Below, one piece after another: positions 1-9,419 of a stretch of 11,087 nt of DNA. The stretch's first letter is position 1. Each line of letters starts with the position of its first letter. The stretch is from Gamarada debralockiae (Eukaryota; Ascomycota; Leotiomycetes; Helotiales; Hyphodiscaceae): NCBI GenBank assembly GCA_002803225.1, contig NXFV01000842.1, forward strand, positions 1 to 11,087. Direction: 5' to 3'. The notes under the pieces were generated by a model that did not search any database, had not been told where the DNA came from, and saw only the letters and a program-made list of their open reading frames with translations. The position numbers were made by a program, and so were the translations under genes.

Positions 1-1
1 A

Positions 2-160
2 TATAATCATATAATTTGTTTTCTAATGTATTTTTATAGTATATTTAAGTATATAGCCTTTGTTTTATATTGTTTTTGTTTTATCCCTTACTAAGAGTAT
101 ATACAATACACAGCGTAATCGGGATACGCTTATACTTGTATTTCGTTCCTTCTATAATAT
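2..160 (+). repeat. Left terminal inverted repeat
   Basis: This arm is the reverse complement of 9087-9245. Comparing positions 2-159 base by base gives 13 mismatches (8, 25, 28, 36, 61, 104, 109, 111, 114, 116, 126, 137, 139), all transitions; similarity fails past about 160. The arm is less degraded than the interior: it keeps several TpG and CpA steps and a mixed-composition core around 112-150 containing AATCGGGAT and TTTCGTTCC. A core conserved in both arms is a reasonable candidate for a transposase-binding site, which is inference. Confidence 0.92.
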
Positions 161-1180
161 ACTAGGGCTATATAGAACCTATATCTCCTAGTATTTTTAT
201 ATATCTTAGCTATATAACTATATTAGTAATACTTGAAGTATTAGGTTACTCTATAGTCGCTAGTAAACAGCTTGTAGTTATATAGCTAATAGTCTTATAT
301 AAGTCCTAGATCAACTAATATATTAGCTTACTCTAGTTCTATAATACTTATATATAGTAAAGCTTTTATCTTACTAGCCCTTAGTCCGCGCTTCGCCTAG
401 TATATTCCTAGGATCTTTACTTATCTTCTAAGCCTTTAGTTCTACTTATATATATCCTAGATAATATTCTTTTACTTACTTATATTAATTTATCTAATTT
501 GTATACTATAAGCTAATATAATATAGGCCCTTCGCTGGACTTTTGCTCTCTTCTCTACTATATATAGCTAATCTTACTCTCTTTCTAGCTTCTTCCTTAT
601 ATCCTTATATTTAGTTATTATAGTGATATCTCTACTTAGTAGCTAGTATACTACTATTACTTTTCTAGATATTTTCTTGTTTATATCCTTTATAAGCTTT
701 TTACTCTCTTATTAGTATTACTTTAGTATCTTACTCTTAGTTAATATAACTACCTCTTATTTTTACTTTAATAGAATAACTATCTCCCTTACTACTCTTT
801 AGATATTCCCCTAACTATATTAGTATAGCTCTAGAGGGCTACTAGGTTTTACTACCTCTTATTATCTTCTAGAATATATAGGGTATATTTAATGTCCTTT
901 ATAATCCTATTAAGGATCTCCCTCTTTTACTTCTCTTTTTCTAGTCTTACTCCCTCTACTAGCCTTCTAATGGTATTTTATATATGTTTTTATATATCTT
1001 ATACTCAAGGTAATATACTTAAAGCTCCTAAGAAGACTTCTATAATTTAAATAGCTTCGTTTATTATACTATTAATATCTCCTATTATATTAGTTGCAGC
1101 CCTCTTCTAGCTACTTACTAGTAACTATCTGGCCTACTCTAGTATTATGGCTTAGTTAGTTTGAATTAGTAGAGCTAGGG
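161..1180. other. RIP-degraded interior, pyrimidine-rich on + strand
   Basis: There is no gene in this stretch. The + strand is rich in T and C, especially between about 370 and 980, with TAG/TAA in every frame. RIP changes C to T and G to A, so purine/pyrimidine class is preserved; a pyrimidine-rich top strand may mean a former gene on the minus strand. The longest clue is a 25-codon open stretch on the minus strand at 493-567 with a basic patch (EKRAKVQRRA) over a relatively GC-rich island, and another GC island lies near 385-402. A perfect 8-bp-arm palindrome is at 227-243. None of this identifies a product. Confidence 0.5.
227..243. repeat. Short perfect palindrome
   Basis: TAATACTT and AAGTATTA are exact reverse complements separated by one G at 235. 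In DNA this rich in A and T such a palindrome may arise by chance, and no function is assigned. Confidence 0.4.
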
Positions 1181-3330
1181 CTCTTGGAATAACTAGTTTA
1201 TAAGTAAGTAATAGGTATTATGAGTTTTAATGTTCTTCTAAGTTCCCCTATAATTATTATTAAGGACCTATAATTTACTACTAAGTATATCTTTAAGCTA
1301 TTTACAAAGCGTTCTTATATCTTTATCTATTATATATATTAGCTATAAGCTCTAGTTCTATCTAGTATATCTATAGAAACTTTAGATTAGTTAAAGTAAT
1401 AGATTATTAAGATTATCTAATATCTTTATAATAGATATCTTAAGTATAGCTATAGATATAACTTTAAGTTTAAGGAGAAAGAGTAAGTAAGTAAAATATT
1501 TAGTTACTCTAGAGATTAACTAATAAATAGATTTTAACTTTTTAATCTTCTATTATAATCTAGTAAATAGCGAAAATACTCTAAGAGATATTATAAAGTA
1601 AAGGAAGATTTAGTTAATACTAGCTTTATCTATTAAGTAGAAGATTTTAATATTAGTCTTCTATAGAAGTATTATAGACTTATTAATATAAATAAAGTTA
1701 TAATTATATAAGTTTAAGAGATATATAAAGTTATCTAAAGGTCTAGTAAACTATAATCTTTATAAGTATCTTAGGTTAAAGATAAGGGCTTATCTTTACT
1801 TATTCCTTAGGATCCTTATAAATAGAATACTTAAAAGGATCTCCTTTATAAGGGTTTACTTAATATTAAGGAAGTAGATAAGCTCTAGGAATAGATTAAT
1901 CTAGTTATTTATAATATATTAAAAGTAATTAACTAGATAGTCTATACTAAGAAAAACGGCCTTACTCTGCTAGCTATATACTAAGTTATCTAACTTACTA
2001 TTAGCTATAATAATATATCTTTAATAGTATAATCTTTAGATAGTAAAATACTATTAATCCTAGGGTTTAGTCTAGTAGTTCTTAGCTAAGCTTAAAACCT
2101 TAGGACTAATATAGTTACTTTTTAATAAGCTATAGTAGTTACTAATTTAATTAGAAATATACTTCTACTTATATTTAAAGTAATTAAAAGAGAAGATAAA
2201 AGCTATACCTTAAAAGTAAGTATTATAGGCCTTTTTTTAAGCTAATACTAATAAAGGAAGATCTATATATATAAGGAATAATACTTAAAGACTTAGAATA
2301 TTAGTTCTTATAACTTTACCTAGTTCTAGAATTAGATAATAGTATAGCTACTCTAGTAAAGAGACTATAGAATATAATTATATCTTATATTAGATAGGAT
2401 TAAAGAGTATTTTATTTAGTATTACTACTAATAATATACTATAGTTAAGAAAAGTAAAATGTCTTTATACGGATTATATATACTATATATTCTAGTAATA
2501 GCAGGTAAGCTTATATTAAAGTTAAGTTCTAAAGAATATACTTTTGATATATTAACTTTACTAAGACTTCTAGATTTAGTTAAGATTATAAGAGTAATCT
2601 TTTTTAGTTATATAAAGTAAGTTAGAATTTATTAATATACTAGTAAGTACTAATATATAGCGATTAAAGAAATATATATTTACTATATTCTTAGATATCT
2701 TAATAAATATCTTAAAGACTTTAATCTAAGCTTACTCTAGAGGATTAAACTCTACTAAGTCCCTATAGTAGTATAATTCCTAGAGCTAATTACTTAATTA
2801 GTACTATAAACTAAGAGTAACTTAGAACTAAAGACTATAGATAATAAGAAAAGTAATTTAGTAAAAGCTATATTATAGTATATTAAATAAGAAGAGAGAG
2901 TAAATTAAGGTAAAGGGGAAGATAGTTTTTATTAGTAGAGATATTAAACTAATAATCTAGGTATAAAGAATATATTATAATAGATATTAATAAAGATAGG
3001 TAAGTTCTTTTTCTAGTAAAGTAATTAAGCTTCTATTAAGTAGTAAGTTCTAGTACTTAAACTATAACTTTTCTTAACTCTACTTTAAGTTAGTATATTA
3101 ATAGTAGAGATTAATAATAGATAGGTATAGGGAGAAGATAAGCTATAAAAAGATATTCGTTTTAATTATTATAACTAAATACTAAATATTATAAAGACTA
3201 GAATATTAACCTTAATAACTATATTATAATTAAGCTTAACTATAACTTTAATAAGGACCTTAATCTTAAATAATATAAGTATAGCTTCGACTTAGACTAT
3301 AATTAAATAGTACTTTTAGCTAATTAAATA
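1181..3330. other. RIP-degraded interior, purine-rich on + strand
   Basis: No gene can be called. From about 1380 to 3330 the + strand is rich in A and G, opposite to the preceding block, with many runs such as AAGAGATA, GGAAGAT and AAAAGAGAAG. Stops are dense in all frames and almost all are TAA or TAG, which could derive from CAA, CAG or TGG codons. If purine excess reflects a former sense strand, as in many coding regions, a dead plus-strand gene is plausible here. I could not read a conserved domain with confidence. Confidence 0.45.
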
Positions 3331-5240
3331 TATATTATTTTTTTTTCTTTTTTATTAGGAAAAGTAGATCTACTACTAAGCTATCTTTTATTTTAATTTT
3401 TACTTTATTTATAATATATATTACTAATCCTAGAGCTAGCTTCTTACTCTTAATTATTAGATTCTTACTTTAAATCTTAATAGATATTAAATCTATAGAA
3501 TATATAGTTAAAGATATAATACTAGGATAGAGTCTAAGAATATTTATATACTTTAAGTTAATTTATTTTTAAGTTAGCTTTACTTTAGATACTTATAAGT
3601 AAGATAAAGGTACTTTATCTTAGAAACCTAATATAATAAAGAGAGGCTAGGCCTCTTTCTTTAGTTATTCTTTATTTATATAATATTCTATACTCTTTTT
3701 ATCTTACTTAAATTAGGCGGTCTTAAGAAACTTACTAAGCTTTCTTAGGATATTAGTAATTATCTCTTCCTTTTCCTCTTCCTTTTCTACTAGTATATAT
3801 TAGCTACCTTTATTTTTTTTATTAGTATATACTATAAAGGATAGAGCTCTTTAGACTTAGTTATAGAAATAGTAATATCACTTATATCTACTAGATAAAG
3901 AAGATATTAAGATAGGAGAATTAGAGTTTATTACTTAATAGTTATAAAAGTATAAAGAGAATTTAGTAGTACTATATTAAGTAATTAAAATCTAAAGAAC
4001 TATATACTAACTTTATATTTTATTTTAATAATTTATAGATTAAGCTTAAATAATATTTAAATTTAATATACTAAGAAGCTTAGGTCTTTACTATATTATA
4101 TAATTATATAATTTTACTAGTATTTTACTAAACTAGAACTAAAATCTAGAGAGGGTTAGATAGTAATAAAATAGTTTTTAAATCTAAAGTATAAACTAGA
4201 AGAAAAGTAAAATAATTAGACTCTAAAGGAAATAAAGTTTTATTAAAGAATAAGAATTTATAATAAGACTAAGAAGAATAAGATTAAGTAGGTTAAGATT
4301 AGTATTCTTACTAAGATTTTCTATTATTTATTTTTATCTAAATAACCTAAGGCTTTGCTATTATAATAGACTAGCTACGTCTTTACTAGTAACAAAAGTA
4401 GTATAAATTAGAAGCTTCTCGAATTAAACTCTAACCTCTTATAATTCTTACTTATACTTTTAATCTTTTATATTCCTATTAACTTATTATTTTACTTTAT
4501 CTTATTTCTTAATAGGATAAGTTAATATAAATTCTTATTATATATTATAAAAGAGGGTAGACTATAAGGTAGCTATAAGATTTAAATACCTTAGGCTTAA
4601 GATAGTAAAATAGAATTTATTAGCTAATATAGCCTTATAATTATTAGGTATTCTAAAAATCCTATTACTGGGTCTTAGGATATTAGATAAGAGCATAGTA
4701 ATAGATAAGGTATATTAGCTAATATAGTAGCCTACTCGATAGCTATTAAGATATATAGAGCGGCGTTATATAATTAGTAACACGGGATAAGTTTAGTAAC
4801 TGCTTAAGGTAGTCTAGTATATAAGGAAGCTTAGGCTGTTTACAATTAGGATTATATAATTTAACCCTAATATTTTACTAATACTAAGAAATAAATTACA
4901 CTATACTAATATTTAGCCTTAGAATTATCTTATCTTAGAACTTATCTAATATTATAGCCTTTATCTTTTTATTTACTTACTTTAACTATAGATTCTATAT
5001 TATTATTAGATAATATATATCTTAAATAATATAAAGAAGCTTACTATTTATATTAAGTATAGATAATATATTATACTTCCTTCTTAGCCCCTCTTTAGGC
5101 TTCTTTTCTTTAATCTTTGATTTCCTTTGATTTTTTATATTACTTAATATTTATATTAGCTAGGAATTAATAAGGTTTATAGAGATAAAAGAAGGCTTTA
5201 ATATAGATAATACTATCTTAAGCTTTATATCTAGTACTAA
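3331..5240. other. RIP-degraded interior, mixed strand bias
   Basis: There is no gene. A poly-T/C tract at 3337-3352 opens a pyrimidine-rich section to about 3840, followed by a purine-rich section to about 4320, then mixed sequence. Between about 4660 and 4850 mutation is lighter (annotated separately). From 4900 to 5150 the + strand is again pyrimidine-leaning. Stops occur in all frames throughout and no RNA gene was recognised. Confidence 0.45.
4660..4850. other. Patch with surviving CpA/TpG inside the RIP-degraded interior
   Basis: This segment keeps dinucleotides nearly absent around it: CTGGG near 4669, GCATAG near 4693, ACACGGG near 4790, CTGCTT near 4800 and CTGTTTACAA near 4836-4845. 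It also keeps GCGGCG near 4760. It could be a later short insertion. A TG at 4669 and a CA at 4844 are 176 bp apart, close in length to the LTR at 8040-8225, and flanked by ATTAC and ATTAG, but the two segments are not visibly alike. It may equally be a part of the element that mutated less. Confidence 0.3.
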
Positions 5241-5415
5241 TCTATAATTATAATTATACTTTTAGAGATATCTAGTAATAGTAGTTAGCTTAAAATATAA
5301 ATTCTTAATAAGTTAATTACTTATCTATTATAATTTATATAAGATAGTAGTTTCTTACTATATTCTCTTTTTTAAAATTTATAGTTAGAGTAGGCTTATT
5401 ATATAATACTATTAC
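5241..5415 (+). repeat. Diverged direct repeat, copy 1
   Basis: This segment matches 5540-5714 at a constant offset of about 299. Anchors in this copy are TAATTATAC near 5252, TAGTAATAGTAGTTAGCTTA at 5274-5293, TAGTAGTTT near 5345, and ATAGTTAGAGTAGGCTTATT at 5381-5400 (ATAGTTAAAATAGACCTATT in the other copy). Many differences are A/G or T/C, consistent with RIP after duplication, although some stretches are clearly divergent. The function of the repeated unit is unknown. Confidence 0.75.
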
Positions 5416-5539
5416 TATCTACTATTACTTTTAAATTATCCTTAACTATTTAGATATTTAGAAAATAGTTTACTTACTTTTATTATTCTTTTAGCTCTTT
5501 TATTAATATTACTAATAATAATAGGTTTAAGGGACTTAG

Positions 5540-5714
5540 TTTATAGTTGTAATTATACGAAAAGAATAGTTTACTAATAGTAGTTAGCTTAGGATAGAAA
5601 ATCCTAAAATCTTAACTACTTACTTAGTATAATCTAAATAGAATAGTAGTTTTTTATTATATTTTTTTTTCCGATCTTTATAGTTAAAATAGACCTATTT
5701 TATAAGACTATTAC
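5540..5714 (+). repeat. Diverged direct repeat, copy 2
   Basis: This is the second copy of 5241-5415, in the same orientation, with shared anchors at 5551-5559, 5573-5592, 5644-5652 and 5680-5699. About 124 bp of unmatched sequence separates the copies. It contains a T tract around 5661-5670, and a surviving CCGATC at 5671-5676 that copy 1 lacks. Confidence 0.75.
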
Positions 5715-7639
5715 TAGCTTTAAGCCTTTTCCTTTTATAATATTTTATAGAATTTTTTGCCTAATATATATACTTCTTATTAGCTTCCTAGGACCCTTAG
5801 TAAATATTTACTAAATCTAGAGATATCTTATAATAGTCTTAATATAAGATACTAGTTAAGACTTTAGGATTCGAGAGTAATTTTAATAATAAAGAGAGTA
5901 CTTTAGATAAGTTACTAAAAGTTAAGTCCTAGTACTACTAATTAGCTTCGTAGGGACTACTATAAGGTAGGGAATAAGGTAAGTATACTAGTGTATATAG
6001 AGTACTATATATAAGACTTATATATCTTATAGTAGCTAGAGATAATTATAGCTCTTTATTAAGACTAAATATATAAGAGCATTTAGCTAGAAGTAAAGAG
6101 TAAAGATACTTGACTTTATAGGATAAATATTTATTAATAACTAATATAAAAGTTATATAATAAACGCTTTTAAAAAATCCTATACTAGGACTTACTTATT
6201 CTATCTCTACTTACTTTCTCTTTTACTACTATACTCTATTTAATCTTTACTTCTTTCTTTTTAAAGTACTTTATAAATTAAAAGACTATAAGGAGTTTAT
6301 CTAATATATTTCTTAACTATTATAGTTTTATAAGATATAGAAATATTAATAGAAGGTAAGCTTCCTTAGCTATAAATTTTTTATAACTAGTAAAGTTATT
6401 CTTTAGATTAATAATATCTTATACTCATAATAACTTATAAGACTAAAACCCTTATTTCTAGAGAGTTAAGTCTATAGCTATAGCAAAATATATATTCTAT
6501 AGAAGAATAAGATACTACTTAGTATTAGTAGTATATATTATAGAGAGATTTTAATATACCTTTATAAAATCTATAAAGTAACTTACTAACTTTTTATTTA
6601 TAATTAAATATACTAGAATATTATTAGAGAGATCTAACTATAGTATAGTAATATTATTTATATATTTACTATTATAAAGAAAGACTATAGGTAAAATTAT
6701 AAAGTAAAGACTACTTATAAACTTTATATTCGACTTTATTAGATCCTTTAAGCTATTTATTTAAATACTCTCTTAGAAGAAAAAGTTAGTTAAGAAAGAT
6801 TTTAGCTAATTTATATTAGTTTTACTTATAATTTTTAACTTAAAGTATATATCTAAGATTAAAAACTTTCGAAAGATAAGTATAATACTAAAGGACTACT
6901 CTTTAAGCTATTATTTAATTAGCTTAAGGAAAAACTAAAGAGCTTTAAAGAGATTAGATAAGATATTAGAAGATATTATAATTAATACTATTTAATATAG
7001 TAGAGGCTATTAAGATAATAATACTTACTTATTTATATTAGTAATATATAACTTTATATAAGGATAAAGACTTACCTTTTAAAGTAATAATAGTATATAC
7101 TATTAAATATATTAAATAAGACTATTATAGAAATTAAATAATATATTAAGAAAGTTTAAAATAGAGTTATTCTAATACTTAGAATACTATTCTACTTAGT
7201 CTATAAATACAAAAGTATAGAATATTAAGTAGATTTAAGTATTAAGTTTCTTAGTAATTATAAGGATATTAGCTATTAAAGAAATCAAAGCTAAAAAGAT
7301 TTAGGTCCTGTTTTATTCTAGAGTAAATAATAATTATCTCTATTTAATAATAACTATAATTATCTTAGCTATAGATAGTAAGGAATTATAAGAAGGCTTT
7401 TTAATAGCTTTATCTTAGTAGAGAATATATAAAAAAGTATTTAGCTAACTCTTTTATTAGTTAGATAATAAGATAATAATAATAGTTAGGTCTAGACTAG
7501 AAGTAAATTTATAAATAAGTTTAATATTATTAAAATTATATAAGGTCCTAAGAACTTCTTAAGTTATCTTCTCTTATTAATATAAAGGACTAATAGTTAA
7601 ATAGCTAAAGAGATAAGCTATTAACTACTAGTATATTAT
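5715..7639. other. RIP-degraded interior, mostly purine-rich from 6700
   Basis: No gene is present. Stops fill all frames. From about 6700 to 7620 the + strand is purine-leaning, for example 6771-6810 and 6880-6990, which may mark the sense strand of a former gene. A short stretch near 7275-7325 keeps ATCAAAG and CCTGTTTT. No domain is recognisable by eye, and no tRNA or structured RNA was seen. Confidence 0.4.
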
Positions 7640-8039
7640 TTGACTAGTATTAAGCGAACCTCTGTATTAGGAACTAGTTAGTTAGTATACTAGAGAACAG
7701 GCTATTAATTGCCTTATACTATAGGTAAGGGTATATATCTTAAAGAAGATAAGATAGTAAGCTAGAGTATATAGTAAAGTAGTAGATCGCCTTATTTTAT
7801 AGCTTCTCTTATACCTTTAGTCCTAATTCACTAGAGTACAGAGTATCGCACGCTATTTTTTAAGACAAAATATAAGATCTAGGGACTAAACTAACTAAAT
7901 TACCTTAATCTTATAAATATATCTTTAAGTACTACCTTCGATTAGCTATAAGATATATAGAGAGATAGGCTTTAGTAGTATAATAGATATTTAGAGGTCT
8001 GAATATACTAAGTAGGGCTGAAAACCCTTGGATAGTTAT
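7640..8039. other. Less-mutated patch left of the solo LTR
   Basis: CpA and TpG survive more often than in the surrounding kilobases: TTGACTAG near 7640, CTCTGTATT near 7661, GAACAGGC near 7695, AATTGCC near 7708, TTCACTAGAGTACAGAG near 7827-7843, CGCACGC near 7847 and AAGACAAAA near 7862. CTGAA occurs near 7999 and 8019. No reading frame stays open. It may be a separate, partly mutated insertion or simply a lightly hit part of the element; no ends could be defined. Confidence 0.35.
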
Positions 8040-8225
8040 TGTGGTGGGGCAGAGCTCCCCAATCATGTGACCGTCAGGCGTTTAGTTTTTCCGGTCCGAG
8101 GACCATTTGCGGCCACACTGGCCTTAGCTTAGACAATCATCTCTTCTTCTTCCTATTATGCTCCCTAGAGGTGATTTATCAACTGTTTGTCGTATACTCC
8201 GACAGCACATCCCTACTCCTTTACA
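8040..8225. mobile_element. Probable solo LTR of a fungal retrotransposon, largely unmutated
   Basis: This 186-bp block stands out sharply: it is rich in G, C, CpA, TpG and CpG inside DNA that has almost none. It starts TGTGGTGGGGCAG and ends CCTTTACA, the TG...CA termini normal for LTRs, and is directly flanked by TTAT at 8036-8039 and at 8226-8229, a possible 4-bp target duplication. Short inverted repeats lie inside: TGGGG/CCCCA (8045-8061), GGTCC/GGACC (8093-8104) and TGTCG/CGACA (8188-8204). There is no internal retrotransposon sequence on either side, so it would be a solo LTR left by recombination. TG...CA is symmetrical, so the strand is unknown. TTAT is common in such AT-rich sequence and the duplication alone is weak evidence. 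A MITE or an unrelated low-copy insert is the alternative. It probably arrived after the main mutation of the host element, or was too short to be targeted. Confidence 0.6.
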
Positions 8226-9086
8226 TTATATAAAATAGAGATTAGGGCTAGTAAAACGTCTTTAGTAGATCTAAAAATCAATTTTAAGGTATATAAAACC
8301 AGACTATCCTAGTACTAAGTACTTCTTAAATTTGAGATTAACTTATTTATTTTAATTAGAATTATCTCTCTATAGGATATAGAAAAGGGATTATTTATAT
8401 TACTATCTTTTACTTTTATTATTTATTAAGTTATTATAGCTAATCTTAAAACTTCTAATTCAATAATAGTAGATTAGTACCTTTCTCTTTTAACTATAAT
8501 ATACCCTAGAACTTAACTTCTTAATAGACTAAAGCTAGGATTTTAGTAGCTACTAACTTATTCTATACTTATATCTTATTAATCTTATTAGAGTAGATCC
8601 TATATATAATCTTTTTTAGCTATACTATACTATAAATTTGATAATTTAATAATAATAGTATAGTTAGATATAGTTCTAACTATAGAAGACTAGTATAGGC
8701 TAGGGGATTAGGCTATTATCTTACTTAGCTTAGCTATAAGATAAAATATAAGAGAGAGGTAGAGTTTAGTCCTAGGGATTTAAGATATATACTAGTATAT
8801 TATATTAATTCTAGGTAGTCTTATATTATAAGTAAGAGGATATAGTTATTACTTAGACCCTTAATTCTTATAGACTCTTAGTTTACTAATGTTTTTAATC
8901 TTAAAGAAAACTATAAGCTTAGTTTAAAGTTAAAATAGAATTTCTACTTAAGGACCTTATAATTATAAGTAAGATAGAAACGATTATTAAGTAACTAGAG
9001 AGGTTCTTAAAAGACTCTTTTATATTATATACCTTATGTTTATTACCTTTTGATATAAGATACCTATTAGTATATATTTACCTCGA
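8226..9086. other. RIP-degraded interior between LTR and right inverted repeat
   Basis: No gene is seen. High TpA and dense stops resume directly after the LTR, which supports a distinct origin for that block. A few CpA steps survive close to the LTR (ATCAATTTT near 8278, ACCAGACT near 8299). The + strand is pyrimidine-rich from about 8340 to 8600 and purine-leaning from about 8690 to 9000. No transposase remnant could be read next to the right inverted repeat. Confidence 0.4.
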
Positions 9087-9245
9087 GTATTATAGAAGGA
9101 ACGAAATGCGAGTATAAGCGCATCCCGATTGCACTATATATTATATATACTCTTAGTAAGGGATAAAACAAAAACAATATAAAACGAAGGCTATATACTT
9201 AAATATACTACAAAAATATATCAGAAAACAAATTATATAATTATA
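9087..9245 (-). repeat. Right terminal inverted repeat
   Basis: This is the inverted partner of 2-160, with the same length and no gaps. It keeps CpA/CpG at left-arm positions 25, 36, 61, 116, 126, 137 and 139, where the left arm carries the mutated base, and carries the mutated base at positions 8, 28, 104, 109, 111 and 114. The arms therefore mutated independently after starting from a common sequence. The inner edge is sharp near 9087 and the outer edge is near 9245, followed by TA-rich sequence that cannot be compared because the left flank is outside the window. Confidence 0.92.
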
Positions 9246-9299
9246 ATATAATATATAGGTATTTAAGTATAGGTCTAGCTATAAAAGACAAAATATACC

Positions 9300-9323
9300 T
9301 AGCTGGCATATAATATCCAGCTA
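9300..9323. repeat. Inverted repeat able to form a hairpin
   Basis: TAGCTGG at 9300-9306 pairs with CCAGCTA at 9317-9323. Inside, ATAT and ATAT can pair further if the C at 9307 is bulged. The arms keep TpG and CpA, unlike surrounding element DNA. There is no T tract after it that would suggest a terminator, and its role is unknown. Confidence 0.6.
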
Positions 9324-9392
9324 AGCGATTAATATAACCGATTTCCCTACTATATTTGTCCCCTCTTATATTTGTACTTACTCTTAAGTACT

Positions 9393-9419
9393 AGAAAAGA
9401 AAAAGAAAAGAAAAAGAAA
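9393..9419 (+). repeat. A/G microsatellite
   Basis: GAAAA and GAAAAA units alternate, giving about two copies of an 11-bp pattern. It is a simple low-complexity tract with no assigned role. Confidence 0.8.

Larger units (their letters stand above)
1..9246. mobile_element. Large RIP-degraded element bounded by ~160-bp terminal inverted repeats
   Basis: Two long inverted repeats at the ends of this interval define a unit of at least 9.2 kb. The arms pair with a constant coordinate sum of 9247, so no net insertion or deletion separates them. The pairing runs to about position 2, so the true left end lies at or just before the window start and no target-site duplication can be tested. The interior has no open frame of useful length outside the embedded LTR. 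Stops are nearly all TAA or TAG and CpA/TpG are strongly depleted, as RIP produces. Arms of this length fit Mutator-like or other large TIR DNA transposons, but no DDE motif or other transposase signature could be read, so the superfamily is open. Alternatives are a composite of two inverted copies of a small repeat, or a larger captured segment. The inverted pair is certain; the single-transposon reading is inference. Confidence 0.65.

Noticed and set aside
1181..3330. A dead plus-strand gene reconstructed by reading TAA/TAG as mutated CAA/CAG
   Set aside because: In RIP-saturated DNA every frame can be rescued this way, so it does not discriminate. No conserved domain emerged that would justify naming a gene.
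8039..8233. A 64-codon open frame on the + strand
   Set aside because: It is open only because this block escaped RIP and so lacks TAA/TAG. It covers the putative LTR almost exactly, has no recognisable domain, and has a composition typical of translated non-coding DNA.
9300..9323. Rho-independent terminator or tRNA arm
   Set aside because: No U tract follows and no cloverleaf or conserved tRNA motifs surround it; the host appears to be a eukaryote.
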